Source: Oreohelix idahoensis
Lineage: Eukaryota > Mollusca > Gastropoda > Stylommatophora > Oreohelicidae
Length of the DNA: 64,000 nt
NCBI GenBank assembly: GCA_024509875.1
Contig: JAMPIV010009909.1
Span: 1 to 64,000, forward strand
Reading direction: 5' to 3'
Shown piece after piece: positions 32,205-44,762 of this stretch (its first letter is position 1; each line of letters begins with the position of its first letter). The notes beneath the pieces were generated by a model. The model was not told the origin of the DNA. It saw only the letters and a list, made by a program, of their open reading frames with translations, and made no database searches. Position numbers and translations under genes: made by a program.

Positions 32205-32827
32205 CAGTACTCCGCAACCTTTGTTCACTTTGCGGCACACTTAAAGTGCTTTCAAAATTCCACGGCACACAATGATATTTAAATAGGTGAGTAGAGAGCC
32301 GCGCTGGTGTAATGGCTTCGGCGTTGTACTGGCGACCAGGTGTTCATGGTTCAAACCCGGGCGTCAGCGTTTGAAGGAATGTTTCCGACCGGAAATTTGA
32401 CTGAATAGCCTGAACGGCTCCTGTGATAAACCCTCTGTGGATGGGAAGGAGCGAAGCTCCTGATAGGGTTGGAAGGAAAGTCCTCAGGTTCCCCAGCCTC
32501 GCAATGACATGTCATTGGGCCGAAGGGCTGAAAGCCCAAGTGCTGCTGGTTAAGAAAAAAAAAAAAAAATAGGTGAGTATGGTAAATATTAAAAAATTCG
32601 ATACAGTCAAACGACAACGCTCCCCAATTGTTTGTGATGAATTGGTGGATAATGGTAACCGAACTTATTGCATGTAAATTTGTACGCGTGAGACACTTTC
32701 GTAATATTTTGCCATAACATATAATTTTTTATACCATTATATCGTGTGTTCTGCTTGGTTTCACGGCACACCAGGCAGACATCGCCGGTACACTAGGGTG
32801 CCACGGGACACCGGTTGCGGAGCACTG
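32205..32827. mobile_element. hAT-like non-autonomous element (MITE), carrying a SINE
   Basis: Ends are CAGTACTCCGCAACC (32,205) and, inverted, CAGTGCTCCGCAACC (32,827): 14 of 15 match, with GGCACAC/GGCACCC just inside. The 8 bp outside (CTGTAGAT and ATGAAGAT) match at 6 positions, consistent with an old 8-bp hAT target duplication. Without the SINE it is about 340 bp and non-coding. Confidence 0.65.
32281..32579 (+). mobile_element. tRNA-derived SINE with 13-bp target duplication
   Basis: Body 32,294-32,566. Pol III A box TGGTGTAATGG at 32,305-32,315 and B box GGTTCAAACCC at 32,348-32,358, about 32 bp apart as in a tRNA, then a ~200-bp unrelated body and a poly-A tail. Flanked by AAATAGGTGAGTA at 32,281-32,293 and 32,567-32,579. 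Confidence 0.9.
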
Positions 32828-32877
32828 ATGAAGATAATATCAAAGTGAAAGTATATGTCTGCTATATTTCTGATCGC

Positions 32878-33440
32878 ATTAATAATCTGACAACAGTAAG
32901 AGGGTTGCTGACAACAGTAAGAAGGTTACTGATAACAGTAAGAGAGTTACTGACAACATTGAGAGAGTTATTGAATACAGTAAGAGAGTTATTGACAACA
33001 TTGAGAGAGTTACTGACAACAGCAAGAGAGTTACAGACAACAGTAAGAGAGTTACTGACAACAGTAAGAGAGTTACTGACAACAGTGAGAGAGTTACTGA
33101 CAACAGTAAGAGTTACTGACAACAGTAAGAGAGTTACAGACAACATTGAGAGAGTTACAGACAACATTGAGACAGTTACTGACAACAGTAAGAGAGTTAC
33201 AGACAACAGTAAGAGAGTTACTGACAACAGTAAGAGATTTGTAGACAACATTAAAAGAGTTACTGACAACAGTGAGAGAGTTACAGACAACAGTGAGAGA
33301 GTTATTGACAACAGTAAGAGAGTTACAGACAACAGTAAGAGAGTTACAGACAACATTGAGAGAGTTACAGACAACATTGAGAGAGTTACAGATAACAGTA
33401 AAAGAGTTACTGACAACAGTAAAAAAAGTTACTGACAACA
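32878..33440. repeat. 21-bp minisatellite in the synaptotagmin intron
   Basis: About 26 copies of GAGAGTTACTGACAACAGTAA with A/T and C/T variants (ACAGACAACATTGAG). Open in several frames on both strands because the unit is 7 codons long and lacks stops. Confidence 0.92.
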
Positions 33441-33724
33441 ATCCCAAAGATGTTGTCAGCAAACAATGTACAAGAGTAATGATGTCAATTTCCTATTAAC
33501 ACGAAACTGTTTACGCTCAGTTTAGAAATTATATTTTAAGGTTTTATTTTATTATTGCTGTTTTTATTATTTTTTTACTTTTTGGATGCCTGAGTGGAAG
33601 AGAACTTACTGCCGTTTAGCTCTGATAAACTTAACCAGGAGATTTTTATTCATTTTGAGTTATTAGGTCAGTTTAGACTATTTCACAAGTCTAGAAAATG
33701 TCAGACATTCAGGCAGAAGCTCAC

Positions 33725-33842
33725 CTGAGAGGCCACCAACATCCATCTTCTTCAGGTCCTTGGCCTCTAGAATGACAACTGTCAACTTGCCTGCAGTAGG
33801 AACATAACGGAGTGAGAAGCAGATATCTCCAAGCTTACTTTC
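33725..33842 (-). CDS. Syt1: Synaptotagmin-1-like exon: start of C2B
   Basis: 118-nt exon. Acceptor TTTCACAG/GAA (33,844-33,843), donor TCAG/GTGAGC (33,724-33,723). It encodes [30 protein letters not shown] and KKMDVGGLS, plus the first base of an Asp codon completed by either alternative exon. This is the C2B beta strands 1-2 and the first Ca2+-binding loop (the D303-type Asp in KKMD). It is nearly identical to animal synaptotagmin 1, and this identity is what fixes the paralogue. The preceding exon ends in phase 0, as required. Confidence 0.95.
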
Positions 33843-33849
33843 CTGTGAA

Positions 33850-34025
33850 ATATATAGACACTTGACATCATATGTCATTTACAGATACGTCTACCTCACA
33901 TGTTATATATAGATACAGGTCGACATCACATGCTATATATAGACACATGTTGACATCACATGTCATATGTAGATATGTCAACATCACACATCATATTTAG
34001 AACATGTAAGCATTATATGTCATAA
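33850..34025. repeat. ~38-bp degenerate repeats just upstream of the C2B exon
   Basis: Four to five copies of a GACATCACATGTCATATATAGATACA-like unit, beginning about 10 bp before the splice acceptor of the C2B exon in transcript terms. Confidence 0.7.
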
Positions 34026-35332
34026 ACACACGCCAGTCGTTATGGCACAATTAGTAACTTGTCTCCATATCTGATTTAGAGAAAAACACAACAAACATGT
34101 TATATGGTTTCACACATACATTTTGAGATTGTTATATTTGATCAAACTTGTATGATTCTCTGCTATAAAACAGCATAGTTGTCACGAAATTGCCTCCCCT
34201 GCTTTGCAGTAGTGGTCCAACAGTGGCCAAAACTCAAGAGTATCTAATACGGGTCTTCAAGGGTGTCTACCTTCGCACAAGATTACTCTTGGCAGAGTTG
34301 TAGATAGAAGGATAATGATGCTTCTATCTCTAGAGAGTATTCATAAGATATTTCAGAAGTCAAGAACAATGCTGCATTGGGCAGGGCAATTGTTAACTTG
34401 TATCTGATCCGCCGCCTTTTGTGAAGAATTAAGCAATTATTAGTTTTAGCTCATTCAAGCCCCCTCCTCATAGCTAAACAAGACATTAAAACGAAAAATC
34501 TTCTTTATTTAGACGCATGTCCTAATATAACAGGCGTTATCCGTATGTCTTGGTTGAATGGGTCATGTCTCACCGAAAAGAGACATTTCTGTTTCTTCTT
34601 CTTCTTCTTCTTCGTTCGCCCTGAAAAGGACGGTGGTTGCGTTGTGTCTGTTTACAACGTAGCTGTGATATCTGCACCTTTCGGTCGACACATCCGACTT
34701 CTGCACGGCTTGTACAGAAAGCTCACATTTCTGTTTAAAAAATACAGCTCAACACAGTAACTATGTCTTTTATATTTGAAGTATGTATGACAGAAAATAA
34801 TAATCATGGTTTCTTTTTACAAGCAATAATGTATATATGTTTGAAAAGAACGTGCTACGAAAAACAGTACAGTAGTATGAATGTTAAAAAAGGATGAGTT
34901 GGACTATCCTTTCTTGGTGCACCAGGTCGGAAAGGGATAATGTGTCTTATTCATTTGTTTCTTGCTAAAACTCGGGAGCAGAATAAAATTACTTTTGCGA
35001 TTCCATAATAAGAAATAAGAGTATTTTGGTAAAACTCGGAAGCAAAGTGAAAATTAAAATGAAATCACTCTTCTGGTGGAACCATAAGGAATAACAGTAT
35101 TTTGTGCGGCTTGCATTTGCAATTACTATAAACAAGGCACGAGTATAGTCACTTAAAGCGGTAGTCATTAACTTAAATGAAAATTCATTATCACTCGAAC
35201 ATTAAAATATTAAAGTTTGATATTTACATTTCCTAAGTTTCCTAAACAGTTGTTAGTAAAACCGGGCAATGCCGGCTACTTACAGCTAGTATATATATAT
35301 ATGAGTGTGTGTGTGTGTGTGAGTGTGTGAGT

Positions 35333-35426
<94 letters not shown>

Positions 35427-36308
35427 TATAAATAATAACCGCTGGTCATTATCATGATGAGAGTTTATTTCACTGTCACAACCAGTACAGCAGTTTACAC
35501 ATCACTCAATGACAGATCTATTTTTAACTTCTACAAGTCTGCCCGTCGATGTCCACGCGATACACAGGGTGTCTTTAAAAAACTTGTACACAAAAACCTC
35601 TACCAAAAGTGGAGGTACAAGTTTGAAATTTAGCAAGAATTGAGTTGAGATTTGATATTAGGTGAGAAATAAATGTATGTACTACTTTTACAGTCCCCTT
35701 GTTGGCGTTATGAGAGACTTTATTTTAGTAATTTTTGTGTGTGTATTCGTTTGTTTTCTATATTTATTGTTCCTTTGTTTCTTGGAAATGGGAGGTCACA
35801 GACACAAACATTCACACAAATTTGGTTTTGATTCACTCTATTTGGACTGAGTGGATGAGGAAAGAAGGTACTATATTTAGATATTGGAAATCTGATTTTA
35901 TTTTCTTGAATTTATTACACCATGTGTCCTAATTATAACCCATCAACGGTTGAACGGGATACTTAAAAAAAAAAAAAACCCTTGTTGGCAGCAGTCTTGA
36001 GCGGACACAGAAAGTGATAGTTTGTTAACATTTCAGCAATGTTTCAGGATTCTGAAGTGCTGCTAACAGATGTGGAATATAACTGCGATAACATTGTTTT
36101 GCAGAAGTAAAATGTCAGATCACATGTTAAAATCATAAATATAATATCTCCTTAAAAAAAAAAAAAACGTAGATAATTTTTTCAAGTACTTTTCATTTAA
36201 GCAATGGCAACTCAATAATACGTTCTATATAAAAATGGCATTTTTAAAAATTCAAACGAAATTGTATTAGAAGGGGACAAGTGCAGGCTACGCCAATTAT
36301 TTTCTGAC
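34026..36308 (-). other. Synaptotagmin intron with interspersed-repeat remnant and (GT)n microsatellite
   Basis: A (GT)n/(GAGT)n microsatellite lies at 35,297-35,420, preceded by AACCGGGCAATGCCGGCTAC near 35,262, which looks like the terminus of a dispersed repeat that may extend back to about 34,520. I could not assign that repeat to a class. No coding sequence. Confidence 0.5.
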
Positions 36309-36482
36309 CTTTTCTGCCTCACTGTCTGGAGACTGAAGATCTCGCCATTCTTCAACAACTCGACCAAGGTCAACAGAGTTCAAGGGTACATGTAACTGCC
36401 CAATTTGGTCATGTTTCGAGAAACGATCAAAGTCATAGACAGAAAAGACCAAAACTCTGGATCTAATTTCAGCAAACGGGAC
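36309..36482 (-). CDS. Syt1: Synaptotagmin-1-like exon: second half of C2A and the C2A-C2B linker
   Basis: 174 nt, 58 codons, phase 0 at both ends. Acceptor TTTAAACAG/GTC (36,484-36,483), donor AAAAG/GTCAGA (36,308-36,307). It begins [21 protein letters not shown] and carries the third Ca2+-binding loop, with [10 protein letters not shown] supplying three Asp residues (the D230/D232/D238 set). This is followed by [23 protein letters not shown] and an acidic linker SEAEK. All C2A Ca2+ ligands expected in this segment are present, so C2A should bind Ca2+. Confidence 0.95.
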
Positions 36483-36572
36483 CTGTTTAAAAAGATGGTA
36501 TAAGCACCATAGACATTATAGGTCACCTCAGTAATGAGTGTTGATACCTGGTGTTTATGGTGACATCAGCAG

Positions 36573-37150
36573 GTGGTCCCTGCAGTAGTAGATGATCGTG
36601 TGGCAGAAGTGGTGATTGTAGTAGTAGCAGAAATGCCTGAGCTAGATGTAGTAGTAATTATTAGGCTGGTGGTAGATGTGATGATTGGGCTGGTGGTAGA
36701 TGTGATGATTGGGCTGGTGGTAGAAGTGATGATTGGGCTAGCTGTAGAAGTGATGATTGGGCTAGCTGTAGAAGTGATGATTGGGCTGGTTGAAGGAGTA
36801 ATGATTTGGCAGGTGGTAAATGTGATGATTGGGCTAGTTGTAAAAGTGATGATTGGGCTAGTTGTAGGAGTAATGATTTGGCTTACTGTACATGTAATGA
36901 CTGAGCTAGTTATAGGTGTGATGACTGGGCCAGTTGTAGGAGTAATGACTGGGCTAGTTTTAGGAGTAATGATTGAGCTTGTTGTAGGAGTAATGATTGG
37001 CATTGTAAGAGTAATGATTGGGCCCGTTGTAGGAGTAATGATTGGCATTGTAAAAGTAATGATTGGGCCAGTTGTAGGAGTAATGATTGAGCTTAATGTA
37101 GAATTGATGGTTGGGCCATTTTTAAGAGTAATGATTAGGCTAATTGTTAT
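36573..37150. repeat. 24-bp minisatellite in the intron between the C2A exons
   Basis: About 22 copies of a GATGATTGGGCTGGTGGTAGATGT-like unit, changing gradually to GTAATGATTGGGC.AGTTGTAGGA. Open in frames on both strands for the same reason as other multiple-of-three arrays. Confidence 0.9.
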
Positions 37151-37460
37151 TGTGATGGTAATGAAGTAGTTGTTGTGACAGTCATCATGATGTAGTTATT
37201 GTGATGAGACTAATGAAGTTGTTGGGATAGTCATCGTGATGTAGTTATTGTTATGAGACTAATGAAGTTGTGGTGACAGTCATCGTGATGTAGTTATTGT
37301 GATGAGACTAATGTAGGTGTGGTGATAGTCATGATGTAGTTATTGTGATGAGACTAATGAAGTAGTTGTGGTGACAGTCATCGTGATGTAGTTATTGTGA
37401 TGAGACTAATGAAGTAGTTGTGGTGACAGTCATCGTGATGTAGTTATGATGACTGAGATG
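37151..37460. repeat. ~60-bp tandem repeat
   Basis: Five copies of a unit with GTGACAGTCATCGTGATGTAG and TTATTGTGATGAGACTAATG. Confidence 0.85.
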
Positions 37461-37835
37461 ATTATAGCAGTGTTTTTGATGATGTAGTTGTTGTGATGCT
37501 GATAATGTAATTGTGATAGTCCTGACTAACACTGATATGCTGATTGTGAAGATGTACTTATGGTAACTGTGATGTAGCTGTGGTGATGTAAAGATGTAGT
37601 TGGGGTCCCTTATGTAGTTGCAGTAACATGATGACGTTGTAGCTGTGGTAATTAGGTAGTTGTGATGATAAGGATGCAGTTGTGCTGACTGATTATGTAG
37701 CTGCGGTGATGCTAACCATACTTTTGTATGTTGTGATGGTGTAGCTGTGGTAATAGTGATGAAATAGGTGTGCTCATTGATGATGCTGGTGATCGTCAGA
37801 CACAATTTGACAAGGTCACAAGCACAGAAAATGAC

Positions 37836-38003
37836 CTTGAAAGTGAAGCTCTCATTGAAGACCGGGTTCAAGGTCTTCCTCTGAACTTTAGTCTCGTACT
37901 TTTTCTTCATGTCTGGCAGGAGGTAGATCTTGATATAGGGATCACTAGTTCCAGATATATCCATTGCAGGCAGATGTGCAGCCTGGGTCACACTGACGGA
38001 CAG
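37836..38003 (-). CDS. Syt1: Synaptotagmin-1-like exon: first part of C2A
   Basis: 168 nt, 56 codons, phase 0 at both ends. Acceptor CCTCTGGCAG/CTG (38,005-38,004), donor TTCAAG/GTCATT (37,835-37,834). It encodes [20 protein letters not shown], then [20 protein letters not shown] and [14 protein letters not shown]. The two Asp residues of the first Ca2+-binding loop (MD and SD, the D172/D178 pair) and the polybasic KKK are conserved. It continues directly into the 36,309-36,482 exon. Earlier exons (luminal end, membrane segment, linker) must lie beyond the minisatellite, outside the window. Confidence 0.95.
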
Positions 38004-38089
38004 CTGCCAGAGGAAAACACAAGTTCGGTTGTAGAATAGGATATAAAGAAATATAGAGAGGTGGAGGAAACAACTAGTGAGGAATGCCG

Positions 38090-41000
38090 ACTAATAGAAA
38101 CCCATGGGAAATAAATACAGACTAATAGAAATTGATAGGATACAAAGACAGACTGATAGGATACAGAAAGACAAATATAAACTTGTGTGCTACAAAGACA
38201 GCCTAATAGAAGCTGATAGGATACAGACAGACTAATAGAAGCTGGTGTGATACAAAGACAGACTAATAGAAGTTGGTGTAATGCAAAAACAGATTAATAG
38301 AAGTTGGTGTAATACAAAAACAGACCAATATAAGTTGGTGTGATTCAAAGACAGATTAATAGAAGTTGGTGTGATACAAAGATAGATTAATAGAAGTTGG
38401 TGTGATACAAAGACAGATTAATAGAAGTTGGTGTGATACAAAGACAGATTAATAGAAGTTGGTGTGATACAAAGATAGATTAATAGAAGTTGGTGTGATA
38501 CAAAGACAGATTAATAGAAGTTGGTGTGATACAAAGACAGATTAATAGAAGTTGGTGTGATACAAAGATAGATTAATAGAAGTTGGTGTGATACAAAGAC
38601 AGATTAATAGAAGTTGGTGTGATACAAAGACAGACTAATAGAAGTTGGTGTAATACAAAAACAGACCAATATAAGTTGGTGTGATACAAAGACAGACTAA
38701 TAGAAGTTGGTGTGATTCAAAGACAGATTAATAGAAGTTGGTGTAATACAAAGACAGACCAATAGAAGTTGGTGTGATACAAAGACAGATTAATATAAGT
38801 TGGTGTAATACAAAGACAGACCAATAGAAGTTGGTGTGATACAAAGACAGACCAATAGAAGTTGGTGTGATACAAAAACAGACCAATATAAGTTGGTGTG
38901 ATACAAAGACAGATTAATAGAAGTTGGTGTGATACAAAGACAGATTAATAGAAGTTGGTGTGATACAAAGACCAATAGAAGTTGCTGTGATACAAAGACA
39001 GACCAATAGAAGTTGGTGTGATACAAAGACAGACCAATAGAAGTTGGTGTAATACAAAAACAGACCAATATAAGTTGGTGTGATACAAAGACAGATTAAT
39101 AGAAGTTGGTGTGATACAAAGACAGATTAATAGAAGTCAGTGTGATACAAAGACAGATTAATAAATGTTGGTGTGAAACAAAGACAGACAAACATAAGCT
39201 GATGTGATACAAAGACAGACGAACAGAAGCTGGTGTGATATAAAGACAGATGAACAGAAGCTGGTGTGATACAGATGAACAGAAGTGGGTGTGATACAAA
39301 GACAGAAGAACAGAATCAAGTGTGATACAAAGACAGATGAACAGAAGCTGGTGTGATACAAAGACAGATGAACAGAAGCTAGTATGATACAAAGACAGAT
39401 GAACAGAAGTTGGTGTGAAACAAAAACAGATTAATTGAAGTTGGTGTGAAACAAAGACAGACAAACAGAAGCTGATGTGATACAAAGACAGACAATCAGA
39501 AGCTGGTGTGATACAAAGACAGACGAACAGAAGCTGGTGTGATAAAAAGACAGAAGAACAGAAGCTGGTGTGATGCAGATGAACAGAAGTTGGTGTGATA
39601 CAAAGACAGATGAACAGAATCAAGTGTGATACAAAGACAGATGAACAGAAGCTGGTGTGATACAAAGACAGATGAACAGAAGCTGGTATGATACAAAGAC
39701 AGACTAATAGAAGTTGGTGTAATTCAAAGACAGACCAATAGAAGTTGGTGTGATACAAAGACAGATGAACAGAATCAAGTGTGATACAAAGACAGATGAA
39801 CAGAAGCTGGTGTGATACAAAGACAGATGAACAGAAGCTGGTATGATACAAAGACAGACGAACAGAAGTTGGTGTGAAAGAAAGACAGACCAATAGAAGT
39901 TGGTGTGAAACAAAGACAGATTAATAGAAGTTGGTGTAATTCAAAGACAGACCAATAGAAGTTGGTGTGATACAAAGACAGACCAATAGAAGTTGGTGTG
40001 ATACAAAGACAGACCAATATAAGTTGGTGTGATACAAAGACAGATTAATAGAAGTTGATGTGATACAAAGACAGATTAAGTTAATAGAAGTTGGTGAGAA
40101 ACAAAGACCAATATAAGTTGGTGTGATACAAAGACAGACAAACAGAAGCTGGTGTGATACAAAGACAGATGAACAGAAGCTAGTATGATACAACGACAGA
40201 TGAACAGAAGTTGGTGTGAAACAAAGACAGACCAATAGAATTTGGTGTGAAACAAAGACAGATTAATAGAAGTTGGTGTGAAACAAAGACAGACAAACAG
40301 AAGCTGATGTGATACAAAGACAGACAAACAGAAGCTGATGTGATACAAAGACAGATGAACAGAATCAAGTGTGATACAAAGACAGACAAACAGAAGCTGA
40401 TGTGATACAAAGACAGATGAACAGAATCAAGTGTGATACAAAGACAGATGAACAGAAGCTGGTGTGATACAAAGACAGAAGAACAGAAGCTGGTGTGATA
40501 CAGATGAACAGAAGTTGGTGTGATACAAAGACAGATGAACAGAATCAAGTGTGATACAAAGACAGATGAACAGAAGCTGGTGTGATACAAAGACAGATGA
40601 ACAGAAGCTGGTATGATACAAAGACAGACGAACAGAAGTTGATGTGACAGAAAGACAGACCAATAGAAGTTGGTGTGAAACAAAGACAGATTAATAGAAA
40701 TTGGTGTAATACAAAGACAGACCAATAGAAGTTGGCGTGATACAAAGACAGATTAATAAAAGTTGGTGTGATACAAAGACAGATTAATAGAAGTTGGTGT
40801 GATACAAAGATAGATGAACTGAAGCTAGTGTGATACAGACGAACAGAAGCTGGTGTGATACAAAGACAGACGAACAGAAGTTGATGTGAAACAAAGACCA
40901 ATAGAAGTTAGTGTGAAACAAAGACAGATTAATAGAAGTTGGTGTGATACAAAGACCAATAGAAGTTGGTGTGAAACAAAGACCAATAGAAGTTAGTGTG

Positions 41001-42136
41001 AAACAAAGACAGATTAATAGAAGTTGGTGTGATACAAAGACCTATAGAAGTTGGTGTGAAACAAAGACCAATAGAAGTTGGTGTGAAACAAAGACAGATT
41101 AATAGAAGTTGGTGTGATACAAAGACCAATAGAAGTTGGTGTGAAACAAAGACCAATAGAAGTTAGTGTGAAACAAAGACAGATTAATAGAAGTTGGTGT
41201 GATACAAAGACCAATAGAAGTTGGTGTGAAACAAAGACCAATAGAAGTTGGTGTGAAACAAAGACAGATTAATAGAAGTTGGTGTGATACAAAGACCAAT
41301 AGAAGTTGGTGTGAAACAAAGACCAATAGAAGTTGGTGTGAAACAAAGACCAATAGAAGTTAGTGTGAAACAAAGACAGATTAATAGAAGTTGGTGTGAT
41401 ACAAAGACCAATAGAAGTTGGTGTGAAACAAAGACCAATAGAAGTTGGTGTGAAACAAAGACCAATAGAAGTTGGTGTGAAACAAAGACCAATAGAAGTT
41501 GGTGTGAAACAAAGACCAATAGAAGTTGGTGTGAAACAAAGACCAATAGAAGTTGGTGTGAAACAAAGACCAATAGAAGTTGGTGTGAAACAAAGACCAA
41601 TAGAAGTTAGTGTGAAACAAAGACAGATTAATAGAAGTTGGTGTGATACAAAGACCAATAGAAGTTGGTGTGAAACAAAGACCAATAGAAGTTAGTGTGA
41701 AATAAAGACAGATTAATAGAAGTTGGTGTGATACAAAGACCAATAGAAGTTGGTGTGAAACAAAGACCAATTGAAGCTGGTGTGAAACAAAGACAGATTA
41801 ATAGAAGTTGGTGTGATACAAAGACCAATAGAAGTTGGTGTGATACAAAGACAGAATAATAGAAGTTGGTGTGATACAAAGATAGATGAACAGAAGCTAG
41901 TGTGATACAGACGAACAGAAGCTGGTGTGATACAAAGACAGACGAACAGAAGTTGGTGTGATACAAAGACAGATTAATAGAATCAAGTGTGATACAAAGA
42001 CAGATGAACAGAAGCTGGTGTGATACAAAGACAGATGAACAGAAGCTGGTATGATACAAAGACAGACTAATAGAAGTTGGTGTAATTCAAAGACAGACCA
42101 ATAGAAGTTGGTGTGATACAAAGACAGATGAACAGA
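38090..42136. repeat. Large minisatellite, left block (27/31-bp units)
   Basis: Basic units are GACCAATAGAAGTTGGTGTG plus AAACAAA (27 bp) and GACAGATTAATAGAAGTTGG plus TGTGATACAAA (31 bp). In 40,920-41,860 they form an 85-bp higher-order unit (27+27+31). The left edge (38,090-38,300) has diverged GATAGGATACAAAGACAG variants. The LTR element R ends the block. Confidence 0.95.
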
Positions 42137-43987
42137 TGTCACGTAGCGTTTAAAGGATAAGAGAATTATTTAGAGGAAATAATAGATCTGATGTGGAAGA
42201 TTTGGCTCAAGGAATCCCTGCTGGGTTTTCCCACTTCCGAAGGGTGACGAAGAGGGTAAATTCTCCTAACTCGACAGGTCTGGAAAAGATTGTAAGGAGA
42301 TATTTGGTCTCTCGCTACCGTCGTCCCCTTCTCAGTTATCTATTATTATTATTCTTTAATTTATATTATATTTTACGAGCCCCCCCTCCCTTATAAAGGA
42401 AGATAAACATAGACAATATTCAACATCTAATGGAAGGAACAAAGCGTGGGGTACAGTATATACACCCATTGGTTTATTGCAATAAAATGAATAGATGGTG
42501 AATGATAGTATTGTCGATGGAATTAGTGTCTGCTGTATGTATTATGTGTCTCACAATTCAAGTGTTTTTCATCATGGATGACTAAACTAGGCATTGATGT
42601 AGTGAGTTCCCTTTTCCATGGACTTAGCTTTTCAGCCCCCGGCTGATAGTGAAGTGTGGTTAGTTCTCCGGTCTCCTGACGTTGCCCCAGGTAGGTCTTG
42701 AATGGTTCGGATTTGCCTTCTCTGTGCTCGACTCCGTATTCTGCGCTGAGATTGGACTGTCGTGCAAGGCTCCACCATAGACTGAAGACAAATACGACGG
42801 CTTCATTAATTTACTAGCTTTAGAAAGCAGTCTTTCCCTAAGCCGTCCCTCTGCCAGTCATCTCAGATTTTAGTCTCTAACATCATATGTCTAGAGCCTA
42901 ATCTTGAATTCAAGTTTCTCCTGTCTGTCCTTTATTATATTTCTCTGTCCCAGTGGCAGTATTATAATTCTTTAGACTGATTTATCGTCAGCTTAACCCG
43001 ATGAATTATTATAAATGTCAGTTAAACCCCCCCAACTTTTATCATAGAAATGTCGGCAACAGTATTCTAGTTCTGTGCCTCTAGCCTAATCGTCATGTCA
43101 TTATGATGAATTTAACAATTAATTGGACATCCGTGTTTTAGAATTGTCTGACAACATTATCACACACTTCATGTCTGGTCGCATCGTCATATAATTTATA
43201 ATGAATATATGTCACGGTCTGTCAACATTATCGTTAATATTAATTTCCGTTAGTCTAAACGTCGGGTCGAAATTAATCAAATAATATGGAAATTAATAGC
43301 TATATATATATATATTCCCGTTATACATTATTATGAACATGTACATATCCCGTGGGATCATAAAATATACCCGATCACATGTGGCTGGATGTGATCGTAC
43401 AACAGAAATATGAATAAAGTAAACATACCAATCTTGCGTCGATTTTGCAAGGTACTACACATTTCATCACATTATATTCTAGCGAGATTTCACTTACCTA
43501 CTCAAAGATGGACGCTAACCCGCAATTAGACACGTGGCTTCAGTGCTTTTAATGCGAGAATTCGCCGATCTGGCTTAGACCTAGCTTTCTTGAGGGTTCC
43601 TGGGCAAGTGACAAAATGCTGGCTTTGCCGCCTTTTAGCGGGTCATTTCCGCTTGGACACGTGATCCGTAGCGTGCATCATGTGACCTTAGCCTCGTTTT
43701 AGACGCTCCAATCAATAATGTTAAAAGTCACGTGATGTCTTCCTAAATGGCCTAAACTGGTTCTCCCAAGTTCAAGCAGTTCTAAATTAAAACGGATTTC
43801 TCGCTACCGAGGTCATTGGTCAACAATGACGTCGTATCTAAAAATAGCGAGGAGAAAATACCGAACGCTAGGAGATTTTCCGCAAGTGACAATTCCCGGG
43901 ACTTTGCGATCATGCATTGAGGATGAGAAAAAACGATGTCACGTAAATAATAATAAAAATGAAGAGAAGATTGGGCAAGTTGTCACA
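42137..43987 (-). repeat. R 3' LTR
   Basis: Preceded on the minus strand by the polypurine tract GAGGAGGGGCTTG (about 43,988-44,000). Confidence 0.92.
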
Positions 43988-44000
43988 CAAGCCCCTCCTC

Positions 44001-44760
44001 AAGTTTGACGTTCCGTCCAACTCCTCTGGTCCTGTCTTCCTCTTCTTTTTCAGTTTCTCATATCTCCTCGGTTGCGTCCGGATGTCTGCTCAAAAAATCT
44101 GCCCCTACGTTGTTCTTCCCAGGTATGTATTCTGGTTTTCTTCCTGGTTTTCTTTGGATGCCTACGTCTGCAGCAATGCTTCCCTAGGTCCTGTAACTGG
44201 TCTACCCTATGTGTTGAGGTTACCTGGTTACAATCTGAACAGGACTTCACATATCGAGCTATGTCTTCCATGATGCCGGGCCAATAATAACGGGTGGCTA
44301 TCCTTTGATTTGTGGCACCATTACCCAGGTGTTCACTCAAAGTAGCACCGTGCCCCCATTCCATAACTTTATTTCTATATATGGATGGCACCACAATCTG
44401 TCCATGACTTTTTAGCCCTCTGCCAGCTTTCCTGTGCAAGAGTCCATGTTCCATATAAAAGTCACCCTTTCTTCGAGGGTTATGTGAGTTTTTCAATTTG
44501 CCAAAGCAAGGCCCCAACGTGCTATCAGCTGCTTGAGCCCTTTTCATCTTATTCGGATGAATTTCTAACTTAGAGTCCCTCTCTATGCGTTTGGAGTCAG
44601 ACCTGGTCTGGACGGCAGTCATAACCACAGGCTTTACTGGTTCTCCTAAAAAGACATATCTACGCCCTAACATCAGGGGGTAGAAAGGATCCTCTAAAAC
44701 TGCAGCATTGATCTCCCCTTCCACATAGCGACAACTGACTTGAATCTTCGCTATGGGCAA
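44001..44760 (-). pseudogene. R protease end, integrase zinc domain, deletion join to RNase H tail
   Basis: Begins IAKIQVSCRYVEGEINAAVL, then DPFYPLMLGRRYVFLGEP (protease), DSTLGPCFGKLKN, GDFYMEHGLLHRKAG, and the zinc domain (MEWGHGATLSEHLGNG..., then YYWPGIMEDIARYVKSCSDCN with CXXC). Soon after, the frame enters unrelated sequence. In another frame the last stretch reads EYIPGKNNVGADFLSRHPD, the usual RNase H C-terminus. A deletion of most of integrase, RT and RNase H explains this. Confidence 0.8.
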
Positions 44761-44762
44761 AT

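Noticed and set aside
32294..32366. tRNA gene
   Set aside because: A and B boxes are present, but the cloverleaf does not fold convincingly. The unit extends to a poly-A tail with target duplications, so it is a SINE.
32815..33462. Overlapping 120-206 residue repeat proteins (TVRELLT / SVTLLLL)
   Set aside because: The 21-bp minisatellite is open in several frames on both strands at once, with no flanking coding sequence. It lies in an intron.
36566..37169. Ile/Thr-rich and Val/Met-rich 160-198 residue proteins
   Set aside because: Translations of the 24-bp minisatellite between two synaptotagmin exons, open on both strands.
37392..37835. Extension of the C2A exon into a ~150-residue Thr/His-rich tail
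   Set aside because: It reads through a GT donor into intron tandem repeats. The next canonical C2A segment begins at the 36,482 acceptor in the right phase.
38090..42136. CRISPR-like array
   Set aside because: The repeats are contiguous and lack unique spacers, and the genome is animal. It is a minisatellite.
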